Positions 42,069 through 51,187 of a stretch of 64,000 bases of DNA are shown here, piece after piece. Position 1 is the first letter of the stretch. The number at the start of each line of letters is the position of its first letter. The translations under genes and the position numbers were made by a program. Below the pieces are notes generated by a model. It had not been told where the DNA came from. It saw only the letters and a program-made list of their open reading frames with translations, and searched no databases. Source of the stretch: Thiobacillus sp. (GTDB lineage Bacteria > Pseudomonadota > Gammaproteobacteria > Burkholderiales > Thiobacillaceae); contig JAABQU010000111.1 of the NCBI GenBank assembly GCA_011391285.1, positions 1-64,000 of the forward strand, written 5' to 3'.

Positions 42069-42839
42069 ATGCGCTTGAAGTTTGGTAAAAGCCGGGCAAC
42101 GGATGACGGGCTGGAAGTGACCGAGGAACGCGGCATGCGCACGCTGCATCTGGGGAGCCGAGCGATCCAGAGCGCGATGCGGGTAAGCCGGCCATGGGAT
42201 CTCGAACTCGCCTACACCCGCGCGATGATGGGGTTCCTGATGTTCAACCCGATGCCGCGGGAGGTACTGATGATCGGTCTGGGCGGTGGCTCACTCGCAA
42301 AGTTCATTCGAAAGCAGCGCCCGCAGACGCACGTCACCGCGGTGGAGATCGATCCGCGGGTGATTGCCGCCGCGCGCACGCATTTCGAGTTGCCGCCGGA
42401 CGACAACACGCTGAGCGTGATCGAGGCCGATGGCGCGCTGTATGTGCGCCAGCACCCCGGCAGTGCTGACGTCCTCCTGCTCGACGGCTTCGATGCCGGC
42501 AATCAAGTGGAAGCGCTGGCAACCCAGACGTTTTATGCAGCCTGTCGCCGCGCGCTAAAGCCAGGCGGCGTGCTGGTGGTGAATCTGTGGGGGCGCGACA
42601 GTGAATTCGCCGAGTATTTTGCGCGCCTGACGCGGGCGTTCGATGGCGAGGTCGGCTGGATTGCGGTGCAGAACAAGACCAACGTCATCGTGTTTGGGTT
42701 TGCCGAGCCGCGCGCCCCCGACAGGCTCGAAGCCGTGCGGCCACAGCTGGCTGATTTGTCCAAACGGTGGGGGCTCGATTTGCGTGGCTTCGCGCGCGAC
42801 TTTCAGTGGGCGGAGGGCATTGCGCCATTGCTGGGCTAG
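42069..42839 (+). CDS. Spermidine-synthase-like methyltransferase-fold protein
   Basis: A 256-residue protein with the SpeE fold. LMIGLGGGSLAKFIRKQ near 67-83 is the dcAdoMet-binding loop, TAVEIDPRVIAAARTHF near 90-106 has the acidic ribose contact, and DVLLLDGFDAGNQ near 135-147 stands where spermidine synthases have DxxDxxDP. The changed catalytic loop suggests either a different amine acceptor or a non-catalytic relative. It is divergent from proS; the 81-bp gap must hold both promoters. Frame is open further upstream antisense to proS, but this ATG fits the family. Confidence 0.82.
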   Translation: MRLKFGKSRATDDGLEVTEERGMRTLHLGSRAIQSAMRVSRPWDLELAYTRAMMGFLMFNPMPREVLMIGLGGGSLAKFIRKQRPQTHVTAVEIDPRVIAAARTHFELPPDDNTLSVIEADGALYVRQHPGSADVLLLDGFDAGNQVEALATQTFYAACRRALKPGGVLVVNLWGRDSEFAEYFARLTRAFDGEVGWIAVQNKTNVIVFGFAEPRAPDRLEAVRPQLADLSKRWGLDLRGFARDFQWAEGIAPLLG

Positions 42840-42990
42840 CACGCGCGATGGGGGCGTGCGGCCCCGTCCTTTGAGGCTGGAAATCCCAATTAAAACAATA
42901 CATAACGTCAGTTTTCCTGCTGCGCCCGGCTTGCATTTTCCAGCGGGTGTGAAAGAATGCAAGTAATTGAACTTATGAATGGTGGCGGCC

Positions 42991-43542
42991 ATGATTGACC
43001 GAGAAGGGTACCGCCCGAACGTAGGCATTATTTTGTGCAATGCGCACAACCAGGTTTTCTGGGGCAAGCGCGTCAACCAGCACGCTTGGCAATTCCCCCA
43101 GGGCGGCATCAACGCAGGGGAAACGCCGGAACAGGCCATGTTCCGGGAACTGGAAGAAGAGGTGGGCTTGCAGCCCGAGCATGTGCGCGTTCTCGGACGC
43201 ACGCGCGAGTGGCTGCGTTACGACGTACCCCCGCACTGGACCCGGCGCGACAGTCGCGGTCTCTATCGCGGCCAGAAGCAAATATGGTTTTTGTTGCGCC
43301 TGACCGGACGAGATTGCGACGTCTCGCTGCGTGCCAGCGGCCACCCCGAATTCGATGCCTGGCGCTGGAATGAGTACTGGGTGTCGATGGATGCGGTGGT
43401 CGACTTCAAGCGCGAGGTCTATCGCCTCGCGCTTGAGGAACTGGAGCGCTATCTTCACAAGGACGTCCGCTTTTTGCGGCAACGCGCACGTCGTATTTGC
43501 GACCGCCGCGGCGCGGAACTGGACCTGCAACTGAAGCCCTGA
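42991..43542 (+). CDS. rppH: RNA pyrophosphohydrolase RppH
   Basis: A 183-residue NUDIX hydrolase that removes pyrophosphate from RNA 5' ends to start decay. It opens [15 protein letters not shown]. The Nudix box [23 protein letters not shown] sits near 38-60, with its Glu set intact. WLRYDVPP near 77 and [12 protein letters not shown] near 145 are the other family motifs. I chose ATG 42991 over 42979 for this standard beginning. The basic tail extends beyond E. coli RppH by a few residues. Confidence 0.95.
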   Translation: MIDREGYRPNVGIILCNAHNQVFWGKRVNQHAWQFPQGGINAGETPEQAMFRELEEEVGLQPEHVRVLGRTREWLRYDVPPHWTRRDSRGLYRGQKQIWFLLRLTGRDCDVSLRASGHPEFDAWRWNEYWVSMDAVVDFKREVYRLALEELERYLHKDVRFLRQRARRICDRRGAELDLQLKP

Positions 43543-43563
43543 GTTTGGGTGGGAGGAGGCGTG

Positions 43564-43923
43564 ATGAAGATCAGGATCTACGCTTCGACCTCGCTGACAA
43601 CCGATGCGGAACCCATTCCGGGCCTGCCCTTGTGGCAGGTGGCCCCCACCCGAGACTTAGCCGGTCTGCGTCTGACCGATTTCATGATGCTGATTCCGCG
43701 CCTGCGCAGCCGGCCCCGCGCCGAGATCGAGCGTGCCTCGCGCGACATTCAAGCCGTGCTGGCGCTGCATCAGGATGTCGTGTTTGCCGACCTCAATCTG
43801 AGGCTGAACCTGCTGTGGGTGTCGCTGCGTCCGCGCCCGGGGGCGATCAGCGAACTGGTCGCCGCGATTCGGGTGCGCGTGCCTGAGGCGGTGCTGGTGG
43901 CTCACTACGCTGACCCGCGTTAG
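43564..43923 (+). CDS. Small conserved-looking hypothetical protein
   Basis: A 119-residue cytosolic protein starting MKIRIYASTSLTTDAEP. The core alternates strands (LWVSLRPRPGA near 84-94; AIRVRVPEAVLVAHY near 101-115) with an Arg-rich helix in the middle, a ferredoxin-like pattern perhaps. No family recognised. GGAGG precedes the ATG at 43564. It follows rppH by 21 bp, so the two are probably one transcript. A 185-bp gap separates it from apbC. Confidence 0.72.
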   Translation: MKIRIYASTSLTTDAEPIPGLPLWQVAPTRDLAGLRLTDFMMLIPRLRSRPRAEIERASRDIQAVLALHQDVVFADLNLRLNLLWVSLRPRPGAISELVAAIRVRVPEAVLVAHYADPR

Positions 43924-44108
43924 GCGTGTTCCGGTCGCCGGCCGGCTGCAGTCCGTCCCGCACATCGCAGGCTTCATGAATCCCGCCAAAATGTCCTGAA
44001 TATCCCTGCGAAGGGCAGGGAAACCCGCGTCCTTTCTGCGTTTCCGTTCACCCAAAGCAGCGGAATTCGTTAAAATGAGCAATTGCTAATTAACCCGCTG
44101 GAGCAAAC

Positions 44109-45197
44109 ATGGCCGTTTCTGAACTTCAGGTGCAAACTGCACTGAAAGAGTTGGTTGATCCCAACACGCACAAGGATTACGTCTCGACCAAATCCGCTCG
44201 CAACATCAAGGTCGACGGCGGCGCCGTCTCGGTCGACATCCTGTTGAGCTACCCGGCGCAGAGCCAGTTGGCCACCATCAAGCAGCAGGTCGAAGACAAG
44301 CTCAAGAGCATCGACGGCGTGACCGCCGCCACCGCCAACGCCAGCTTCAAGATCGTCTCTCACAGCGTGCAGCGCGGCGTGAAGCTGATCCCCAACGTCA
44401 AGAACATCATCGCCGTGGCCTCCGGCAAGGGCGGCGTCGGCAAATCCACCACCGCCGTCAACTTGGCGCTGGCGCTGGCCGCCGAAGGTGCGCGTGTCGG
44501 CATGCTGGACGCCGACATCTACGGCCCGTCGCAGCCGACCATGCTCGGCATCACCGACAAGCCCGAATCGACCGACGGCAAGAACCTCGAGCCGCTGATC
44601 GGGCACGGCATCCAGGCCATGTCGATCGGCTTCCTGATCGACGTCGAGACGCCCATGGTGTGGCGCGGCCCGATGGTGACGCAGGCGCTGGAACAACTGC
44701 TCAACAACACCAACTGGAGCGAGCTTGACTATCTGGTGGTCGACCTCCCGCCCGGTACCGGTGACATCCAGTTGACGCTCGCACAGCGTGTGCCGGTCAC
44801 CGGTGCGGTGATCGTGACCACGCCGCAGGACATCGCATTGATCGACGCGCGCAAGGGCCTTAAGATGTTCGAGAAAGTCGGCATCCCCATCATCGGCGTG
44901 GTCGAGAACATGAGCCTCCACATCTGCTCGAACTGCGGCCATGAAGAGCGTATCTTCGGCGAAGGCGGCGGCGAGCGCATGTGCAAGGACTACAACGTCG
45001 AATTCCTTGGTGCGCTGCCCCTGGACGGCGCCATCCGTGCCGACACCGACTCCGGCAAGCCGTCCGTGGTGTCCGATCCGGAAGGCCGCGTGACCGAAAT
45101 CTACAAGCGGATCGCGCGTCGCGTGGCTGTTAAGATTGGCGAAACCGCGGTGGATCATTCCGCCAAATTCCCCAACATCGTCATTTCCAATACCTGA
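44109..45197 (+). CDS. apbC: Mrp/ApbC iron-sulfur cluster carrier
   Basis: A 362-residue P-loop ATPase that moves iron-sulfur clusters to target proteins. An N-terminal MIP18-like domain (about 1-85) leads to the deviant Walker [16 protein letters not shown] near 98-112. [16 protein letters not shown] lies near 137-152, [10 protein letters not shown] near 213-222, and the cluster-binding CSNCG near 273-277. GGAG precedes the ATG. The stop overlaps the dcd start by one base. Confidence 0.95.
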   Translation: MAVSELQVQTALKELVDPNTHKDYVSTKSARNIKVDGGAVSVDILLSYPAQSQLATIKQQVEDKLKSIDGVTAATANASFKIVSHSVQRGVKLIPNVKNIIAVASGKGGVGKSTTAVNLALALAAEGARVGMLDADIYGPSQPTMLGITDKPESTDGKNLEPLIGHGIQAMSIGFLIDVETPMVWRGPMVTQALEQLLNNTNWSELDYLVVDLPPGTGDIQLTLAQRVPVTGAVIVTTPQDIALIDARKGLKMFEKVGIPIIGVVENMSLHICSNCGHEERIFGEGGGERMCKDYNVEFLGALPLDGAIRADTDSGKPSVVSDPEGRVTEIYKRIARRVAVKIGETAVDHSAKFPNIVISNT

Positions 45198-45763
45198 TGA
45201 GCATCAAGTCCGACCGATGGATCCGCCGCATGGCGGCTGAGCAGAACATGATCGAACCGTTCGAACCGGGGCAGATCAAACAGGCCAATGGTCGTTCCAT
45301 CGTGTCGTACGGCACGTCGAGCTACGGCTACGACGTGCGCTGTGCCGACGAATTCAAGCTGTTCACCAACATCAATTCCACCATCGTCGATCCCAAGGCG
45401 TTCGATCCGAACTCCTTCGTCGAGGTGAAGGGCGATTCCTGCATCATCCCGCCCAATTCCTTTGCATTGGCGCGCACCGTGGAATACTTCCGCATCCCGC
45501 GCAATGTGCTGACCATTTGCCTCGGCAAAAGCACCTACGCGCGATGCGGCATCATCGTCAACGTGACGCCGCTTGAACCCGAGTGGGAAGGCCACGTGAC
45601 GCTGGAGTTTTCCAACACCACGCCGCTTCCGGCGCGCATCTACGCCAACGAAGGCGTGGCGCAGATGCTGTTCCTCGAGTCCGACGAAGTGTGCGAAATC
45701 TCCTACCGCGACCGCGGCGGCAAGTACCAGGGCCAGGTCGGCGTGACCCTGCCCAAAATTTAA
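45197..45763 (+). CDS. dcd: dCTP deaminase
   Basis: A 188-residue homotrimeric enzyme converting dCTP to dUTP for thymidylate synthesis. [20 protein letters not shown] near 29-48 holds the nucleotide-binding strand, [26 protein letters not shown] near 108-133 has the conserved catalytic Glu and Ser/Arg set, and the final [21 protein letters not shown] closes the triphosphate. Starts in the apbC stop codon (TGATG), so translationally coupled. Confidence 0.96.
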   Translation: MSIKSDRWIRRMAAEQNMIEPFEPGQIKQANGRSIVSYGTSSYGYDVRCADEFKLFTNINSTIVDPKAFDPNSFVEVKGDSCIIPPNSFALARTVEYFRIPRNVLTICLGKSTYARCGIIVNVTPLEPEWEGHVTLEFSNTTPLPARIYANEGVAQMLFLESDEVCEISYRDRGGKYQGQVGVTLPKI

Positions 45764-45826
45764 CGCCACCGTTTCCCGGTCGACGTACAATCCGCGTTTT
45801 TCTCACGCTTAGACTCAGGAGCCGCC

Positions 45827-48070
45827 ATGCGCTTCCGCTTCCCCGTTGTCATCATTGACGAAGATTTTCGTTCCGAGAACGCATCCGGACTCGGCATCCG
45901 CACGCTCGCCGAGGCGATCGAAAAGGAAGGCATGGAGGTGCTTGGCGTAACCAACTTCGGCGACCTGTCTTCATTTGCCCAGCAGCAGGCGCGGGCATCC
46001 GCCTTCGTGCTGTCGATCGACGACGAGGAACTGGCGGGCAGCGACGAGGACACGAGCAAGGCACTGCAAAAGCTGCGCGCCTTCGTCGAGGAAGTGCGCT
46101 TCCGCAATGCCGAAATCCCGATCTTCCTGCACGGCGAAACGCGCACTGCGCGCCATATTCCGAACGACATCCTGCGCGAGCTGAACGGCTTCATCCACAT
46201 GCTGGAAGACACGCCGGAGTTTCTCGCCCGTTATATCGGCCGCGAAGCGCGTGCCTATCTCGATTCGCTGGTGCCGCCGTTCTTCCGCGCGCTGACCCAT
46301 TACGCGGCGGACGGCTCGTATTCCTGGCACTGCCCCGGCCACTCCGGCGGCGTCGCGTTTCTGAAGTCGCCGATCGGCCAGATGTTCCACCAGTTTTTCG
46401 GCGAGAACCTGCTGCGTGCCGACGTCTGCAACGCAGTGGACGAACTTGGTCAACTACTCGACCACACCGGTCCGGTGGGGGCGTCGGAGCGCAACGCCGC
46501 GCGCATCTTCAACTGCGACCACCTGTTCTTCGTCACCAACGGCACCTCGTCGTCCAACAAGATGGTGTGGCACGCCACCGTGGCGCCGGGCGACATCGTG
46601 GTGGTCGACCGCAACTGCCACAAGTCGATCCTGCACGCCATCATCATGTGCGGCGCGATCCCGATTTTCCTGACGCCGACGCGCAACCACTACGGCATCA
46701 TCGGGCCGATCCCGCTGGACGAATTCCGTCCGGAAAACATCGAGAAGAAGATCGCTGCGCACCCGTTCGCCAAGGATGTGAAGCGCAAGCCGCGCATCCT
46801 CACCATTACCCAGTCGACCTACGACGGCATCCTCTACAACGTCGACATGATCAAGGAACTGCTGGGCGACTACATCGATACTCTGCATTTCGACGAGGCC
46901 TGGCTGCCGCACGCGACTTTCCACGACTTCTATCGCGGCATGCACGCCATCGGCAAGGACCGTCCGCGCGCCAAGGATGCGCTGGTGTTCGCCACCCAGT
47001 CGACGCACAAACTGCTGGCGGGCCTTTCGCAGGCCTCGCAGATCCTGGTGCAGGACTCGGAGACGCGCAAGCTCGATTTCACCCGCTTCAACGAAGCCTA
47101 TTTGATGCACACCTCGACTTCGCCGCAGTACGCCATCATCGCCTCGTGCGACGTGGCGGCGGCGATGATGGAGCCGCCCGGCGGACCCGCGCTGGTCGAG
47201 GAGTCGATCAAGGAAGCGCTCGATTTCCGTCGCGCCATGCGCAAGGTCGACGAGGAGTTCGGCGATTCCTGGTGGTTCAAGGTGTGGGGACCCGAGAAGC
47301 TGGCCGACGAAGGCGTGGGCGACCGCGAGGACTGGATGCTGAAAGCCGGCGAGCGCTGGCACGAGTTCGGCAATCTCGCGCCCGGCTTCAACCTGCTCGA
47401 CCCGATCAAGGCCACCGTCATCACGCCCGGCCTGGACATGGACGGCGCGTTTGCCGACTGGGGCCTTCCGGCGGCGATCGTCACCAAATACCTGGCCGAG
47501 CACGGCGTCATCGTTGAGAAGACCGGGCTGTATTCCTTCTTCATCATGTTCACCATCGGCATCACCAAGGGCCGCTGGAACACGCTGGTGACCGCGCTGC
47601 AGCAGTTCAAGGCCGACTACGACGAGAACCAGCCGCTTTGGCGCGTGCTGCCGGAATTCATCGAGAAGCATCCGCGCTACGAAAAAACCGGGCTCAAGGA
47701 CCTGTGCGACCAGATCCACGCCATCTACAAGGCCAACGATGTGGCGCGCCTGACCACCGAGATGTACCTGTCGGAAATGGCGCCGGCGATGAAGCCGGCG
47801 GATGCTTTTGCCAAAATGGCGCATCGCGAGATCGAGCGGGTCGAGATCGACAAGCTCGAAGGCCGGATCACGGCCATGCTGGTGACGCCCTATCCGCCAG
47901 GCATTCCCTTGCTGATTCCGGGCGAGCGCTTCAACAGCACCATCGTGCGCTACCTGCAGTTCACCCGGGACTTCAACATCAAATTCCCCGGCTTCGAGAC
48001 CGATGTGCACGGCCTGGTCGAAGACGTAGTCGACGGCAAGCCCACCTATTACGTCGACTGCGTGATGTGA
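45827..48070 (+). CDS. Arginine/lysine/ornithine decarboxylase (fold type I)
   Basis: A 747-residue PLP decarboxylase like E. coli AdiA (755) and LdcC. The N-terminal wing (about 1-130) is response-regulator-like. The PLP domain has SWHCPGHSGGVAFLKSPIG near 164-182, LHFDEAWLPHATFHDFYRG near 349-367 and the PLP lysine in ATQSTHKLLAGLSQASQ near 388-404. A C-terminal domain follows. The length and wing favour arginine decarboxylase, which would feed polyamine synthesis, but lysine or ornithine cannot be excluded. A terminator follows at 48130. Confidence 0.92.
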   Translation: MRFRFPVVIIDEDFRSENASGLGIRTLAEAIEKEGMEVLGVTNFGDLSSFAQQQARASAFVLSIDDEELAGSDEDTSKALQKLRAFVEEVRFRNAEIPIFLHGETRTARHIPNDILRELNGFIHMLEDTPEFLARYIGREARAYLDSLVPPFFRALTHYAADGSYSWHCPGHSGGVAFLKSPIGQMFHQFFGENLLRADVCNAVDELGQLLDHTGPVGASERNAARIFNCDHLFFVTNGTSSSNKMVWHATVAPGDIVVVDRNCHKSILHAIIMCGAIPIFLTPTRNHYGIIGPIPLDEFRPENIEKKIAAHPFAKDVKRKPRILTITQSTYDGILYNVDMIKELLGDYIDTLHFDEAWLPHATFHDFYRGMHAIGKDRPRAKDALVFATQSTHKLLAGLSQASQILVQDSETRKLDFTRFNEAYLMHTSTSPQYAIIASCDVAAAMMEPPGGPALVEESIKEALDFRRAMRKVDEEFGDSWWFKVWGPEKLADEGVGDREDWMLKAGERWHEFGNLAPGFNLLDPIKATVITPGLDMDGAFADWGLPAAIVTKYLAEHGVIVEKTGLYSFFIMFTIGITKGRWNTLVTALQQFKADYDENQPLWRVLPEFIEKHPRYEKTGLKDLCDQIHAIYKANDVARLTTEMYLSEMAPAMKPADAFAKMAHREIERVEIDKLEGRITAMLVTPYPPGIPLLIPGERFNSTIVRYLQFTRDFNIKFPGFETDVHGLVEDVVDGKPTYYVDCVM

Positions 48071-48129
48071 GCTGTCGCCGGGTACGGCGACTGGCTTGAT
48101 TTGTCAGGCAAAAAGCGTATGATTCGCAG

Positions 48130-48157
48130 TCCCCGGTTTGCCGGGGATTGTTTTTTT
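48130..48157 (+). terminator. Intrinsic terminator after the decarboxylase
   Basis: CCCCGG-TTTG-CCGGGG followed by ATTG and seven T. It closes the decarboxylase transcript 61 bp ahead of rpsF and could also act as a leader structure for the ribosomal operon. Confidence 0.88.
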
Positions 48158-48218
48158 ACTTTGCTTTTTTACCTTGCTCTACCGCACCGCAGCGGGGGGC
48201 TGAACCGAAAGGAACAAG

Positions 48219-48617
48219 ATGCGGCATTACGAAATCGTATTTATCGTCCATCCCGATCAGAGCGAGCAGGTGCCCGCCATGATCGAACGCTACAAGAGCA
48301 ATATCACCACGCGCGGCGGCAGCGTCCATCGCCTGGAAGACTGGGGCCGCCGCCAGATGGCCTACCCGATCCAGAAGGTCCACAAGGCCCACTACGTGCT
48401 GATGAACATCGAGTGCGACCAGGAAACCCTGGAAGAGCTCGAGCATGGCTTCAAGTTCAACGATGCTGTGCTGCGACATCTGACCATCAAGCGTGACGAT
48501 GCCGTCACCACGGCCTCGCCGATGATGAAGGAAGAGAAGTCGCGCGACGTACTGGACAGCGCCAAGGCCGAAGGCGTTAAGCCGGAAGCAGCAGCCGAAC
48601 AGCCTGCCGCAGCCTGA
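48219..48617 (+). CDS. rpsF: 30S ribosomal protein S6
   Basis: A 132-residue ribosomal protein with [20 protein letters not shown] at the start and [20 protein letters not shown] near 43-62, the central strand-helix block. The acidic, Ala-rich C-terminal tail (about 100-132) is variable and ends [17 protein letters not shown] precedes the ATG. First gene of rpsF-priB-rpsR-rplI, a standard betaproteobacterial operon. Confidence 0.97.
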   Translation: MRHYEIVFIVHPDQSEQVPAMIERYKSNITTRGGSVHRLEDWGRRQMAYPIQKVHKAHYVLMNIECDQETLEELEHGFKFNDAVLRHLTIKRDDAVTTASPMMKEEKSRDVLDSAKAEGVKPEAAAEQPAAA

Positions 48618-48621
48618 GTGA

Positions 48622-48912
48622 GTGAACCGGCTGGCCATCAGCGGAGCCCTCATCAAGGTTGATCCTGTGCGTTACAGCCCGGCAGGTGTGCCGATTGCAG
48701 AAGCGGTGATTCTTCACCGCAGCAGTCAGACAGTGGCCACGCAAGCCCGGCAGGTGGAATGCGAGTTGACAGTGCAGGCGAGCGGATCGCTCGCTGCCCG
48801 GTTGGCTCAACTGACCACCGGAACGCAGGTCAAGCTGGAAGGCGCGTTGAATCGACGCAGCGTGAACAGCCGGCAACTGATATTGATATTGAATCGAATC
48901 GAAAAGGAATAA
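48622..48912 (+). CDS. priB: Primosomal replication protein PriB
   Basis: A 96-residue OB-fold protein that helps restart replication through PriA. It starts at GTG (MNRLAISGALIKVDPVRYSP), four bases after rpsF, and shows VECELTVQASGSLAARL in the second half. Position between S6 and S18 is diagnostic. No dnaT is seen. Confidence 0.93.
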   Translation: MNRLAISGALIKVDPVRYSPAGVPIAEAVILHRSSQTVATQARQVECELTVQASGSLAARLAQLTTGTQVKLEGALNRRSVNSRQLILILNRIEKE

Positions 48913-48915
48913 ATC

Positions 48916-49206
48916 ATGGCACGTCCCATGGGTGGTAAATCCGGCGGCAAGTTCGCCAAAAAAGGCGGCCGCGACAGCGGCAATCGTGGTCTCTTCAAGC
49001 GTCGCAAGTTCTGTCGCTTCACCGTCGACAAGGTGGTCGAGGTTGATTACAAGGACATCGAAGTGCTGAAGGAATTCATCGCCGAAAACGGCCGCATCAT
49101 TCCGGCCCGCATCACCGGCACCAAGGCGCATTACCAGCGTCAGCTGGGCACCGCGATCAAGCGTGCGCGCTTCCTGGCGCTCATGCCCTACACCGACCTG
49201 CATTAA
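48916..49206 (+). CDS. rpsR: 30S ribosomal protein S18
   Basis: A 96-residue ribosomal protein. The basic Gly/Lys-rich start leads to [20 protein letters not shown] near 29-48, [21 protein letters not shown] near 54-74, and [18 protein letters not shown], all family landmarks. The N-terminus is longer than E. coli S18 (75). AAAAGGA precedes the ATG, three bases after priB. Confidence 0.97.
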   Translation: MARPMGGKSGGKFAKKGGRDSGNRGLFKRRKFCRFTVDKVVEVDYKDIEVLKEFIAENGRIIPARITGTKAHYQRQLGTAIKRARFLALMPYTDLH

Positions 49207-49218
49207 AAGGAGACGACC

Positions 49219-49668
49219 ATGCAAATCATTCTGATGGACAAAGTCGTCAACCTGGGCAATCTGGGTGACGTGGTCAAGGTGAAAGACGGCTATGCCCGCA
49301 ACTTTCTGATTCCCACCGGCCGTGCACGTCGCGCCACGCAAGCGAACATGGAAGCGTTTGCCGCGCAGAAGGCCGAACTGGAACGCGTTGCCGCTGAGAA
49401 ACTGGCCGATGCACAGCGTCGTGCCGAGAAACTGGAAGGCACGCGCGTGACGATCCGCCAGAAGGCCGGCGTCGATGGCCGTCTGTTCGGCTCGATCACC
49501 AATGCTGACATCGCCGACGCACTGAAGGCGCAGGGCCATGAAGTGGCCAAGGCGGAAGTTCGCCTGCCCGAAGGCCCGTTCAAGGCCATCGGTGAATACC
49601 CCGTGGTTCTGGGTCTGCATCACGATGTGGTTGCCAACATCACGGTGCAGGTGGCCGGCGAACAGTAA
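49219..49668 (+). CDS. rplI: 50S ribosomal protein L9
   Basis: A 149-residue two-domain ribosomal protein. [21 protein letters not shown] opens the N-terminal rRNA-binding domain, [20 protein letters not shown] near 27-46 ends it, a long connecting helix spans about 45-75, and [19 protein letters not shown] near 90-108 starts the C-terminal domain. AAAGGAG precedes the ATG. A strong terminator follows. Confidence 0.97.
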   Translation: MQIILMDKVVNLGNLGDVVKVKDGYARNFLIPTGRARRATQANMEAFAAQKAELERVAAEKLADAQRRAEKLEGTRVTIRQKAGVDGRLFGSITNADIADALKAQGHEVAKAEVRLPEGPFKAIGEYPVVLGLHHDVVANITVQVAGEQ

Positions 49669-49684
49669 TTCCGCCGGAAACATC

Positions 49685-49713
49685 AAAAAAGGGGGCCGCT
49701 GGCTCCCTTTTTT
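49685..49713 (+). terminator. Intrinsic terminator of the rpsF-rplI operon
   Basis: AAAAAAGGGGGCC-GCT-GGCTCCCTTTTTT, a 13-bp stem with one G-T wobble, ends in six T. It separates rplI from dnaB. Confidence 0.92.
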
Positions 49714-49732
49714 ATTCCTGATTGTTCACGCT

Positions 49733-49741
49733 TTATCCACA
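49733..49741 (+). promoter_or_regulatory. Consensus DnaA box before dnaB
   Basis: TTATCCACA is a perfect match to the DnaA 9-mer, 46 bp upstream of the dnaB ATG, with a weaker TTATCCCTT eight bases on. It may let DnaA control dnaB expression; one 9-mer can also occur by chance. Confidence 0.45.
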
Positions 49742-49786
49742 AGCTTATCCCTTGGTTGGAGTAGGGCACGAGACTAGAATCCTGAC

Positions 49787-51178
49787 ATGGCCGCCATCCA
49801 CTCGCTGACTGCAAATCCCGATCCTCAAATGGCGCAGATGCGCCTGCCGCCGCACTCGCTCGAGGCGGAGCAGGCCGTGCTGGGCGGACTGCTGCTGGAC
49901 AACAGCGCATGGGATCGCATCGGCGACGTGGTGTCGGAAAGCGATTTCTACCGCCAAGATCACCGCCAGATCCTGCGCGCGATCGTGCGGCAGATTGCCG
50001 AAAACCGGCCGGCCGACGCGGTGACGGTGTCCGAAGCGCTGCAGTCCATGGGCCAGCTCGAAGGCGTCGGTGGCTTGACCTATATCGTCGCCCTTGCGAG
50101 CAACACGCCGTCGGCGGCCAACATCCGCCGCTATGCCGAAATCGTGCGCGAGCGCTCGGTGATGCGCCGCCTGGCCGACGTGGCAACCGGAATTGCCGAC
50201 ACGGCCTATTCGCCGGCCGGGCGCAGTGCCTCGCAGTTGCTGGACGAGGCCGAAGCCAAGGTGTTCGAGATTGCCGAGTCCGGCAGCCGCGGGCAGGCGG
50301 GCTTCACCGACATCAAGCCGCTTCTGAAGGAAGTGGTCGAACGCATCGACGAGTTGTATCACCGCGATAACGATTCCGGCATCACCGGCGTGCCCACCGG
50401 TTTCCATGACCTTGACCAAAAGACCTCGGGCCTGCAGCCGGGAGACCTCATCATCGTCGCCGGGCGCCCGTCGATGGGCAAGACTGCTTTTTCGCTCAAC
50501 ATGGCCGAAAACGTCGCACTTGATACCGGCCTGCCGGTGGCCGTGTTTTCGATGGAAATGGGCGGTGCCCAACTGGTGATGCGGATGATCGGTTCGGTCG
50601 GCAAGCTCGACCAGCACCGCCTGCGTACCGGCAAGCTGGGGGAGGACGACTGGCAGCGACTCACCTACGCGCTCGGCAAGCTCAACGACGCGCCGGTCTT
50701 CATCGACGAGACGCCGGGCCTCAACGTGCTGGAGCTGCGCGCCCGGGCACGCAGGCTGATGCGCCAGTGCGGCAAGCTTGGCCTCATCGTGATCGACTAC
50801 ATCCAGTTGATGTCGGCCAGCAGTTCGGGCGAGAACCGCGCCACCGAAATCTCCGAAATCTCGCGTGCCTTGAAGGGCCTGGCCAAGGAACTGCACGTGC
50901 CGGTGGTTGCGCTGTCGCAGCTGAACCGCGGCCTGGAACAGCGCCCCAACAAGCGCCCGGTGATGTCCGACCTGCGCGAGTCGGGCGCTATCGAGCAGGA
51001 TGCCGACGTCATCCTGTTCATCTACCGCGACGAGGTCTACAACCCCGACACGCAGGACAAGGGCACGGCTGAAATCATCATCAGCAAGCAGCGGAACGGT
51101 CCGATCGGTACCGTGCGACTGGCCTTCATCGGCGAATACACGCGCTTCGAATCCCTGGCACAGCCAGGCTCGTACTAA
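49787..51178 (+). CDS. dnaB: Replicative DNA helicase DnaB
   Basis: A 463-residue hexameric helicase. The N-terminal domain begins LPPHSLEAEQAVLGGLLLDN near 21-40. The RecA-like C-terminal domain has Walker A GRPSMGKTAF near 226-235, VFSMEMGGAQLVMRMI near 252-267, Walker B LIVIDYIQLM near 330-339, and a QLNRGLEQRPNKRP loop near 379-392. No intein interrupts it. The start is tied to the family N-terminus; ribosome site weak. Confidence 0.96.
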   Translation: MAAIHSLTANPDPQMAQMRLPPHSLEAEQAVLGGLLLDNSAWDRIGDVVSESDFYRQDHRQILRAIVRQIAENRPADAVTVSEALQSMGQLEGVGGLTYIVALASNTPSAANIRRYAEIVRERSVMRRLADVATGIADTAYSPAGRSASQLLDEAEAKVFEIAESGSRGQAGFTDIKPLLKEVVERIDELYHRDNDSGITGVPTGFHDLDQKTSGLQPGDLIIVAGRPSMGKTAFSLNMAENVALDTGLPVAVFSMEMGGAQLVMRMIGSVGKLDQHRLRTGKLGEDDWQRLTYALGKLNDAPVFIDETPGLNVLELRARARRLMRQCGKLGLIVIDYIQLMSASSSGENRATEISEISRALKGLAKELHVPVVALSQLNRGLEQRPNKRPVMSDLRESGAIEQDADVILFIYRDEVYNPDTQDKGTAEIIISKQRNGPIGTVRLAFIGEYTRFESLAQPGSY

Positions 51179-51187
51179 GCCCTGACC

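Noticed and set aside
40002..42839. A 945-codon open frame ending with the spermidine-synthase-like gene
   Set aside because: The first 2 kb is antisense to proS and the transglycosylase and shows no protein-like character. The family start is the ATG at 42069.
43924..44108. Possible small gene or RNA between the 119-residue gene and apbC
   Set aside because: No frame with a ribosome site and no clear structured RNA. Only an AT-rich promoter-like end before apbC is visible.
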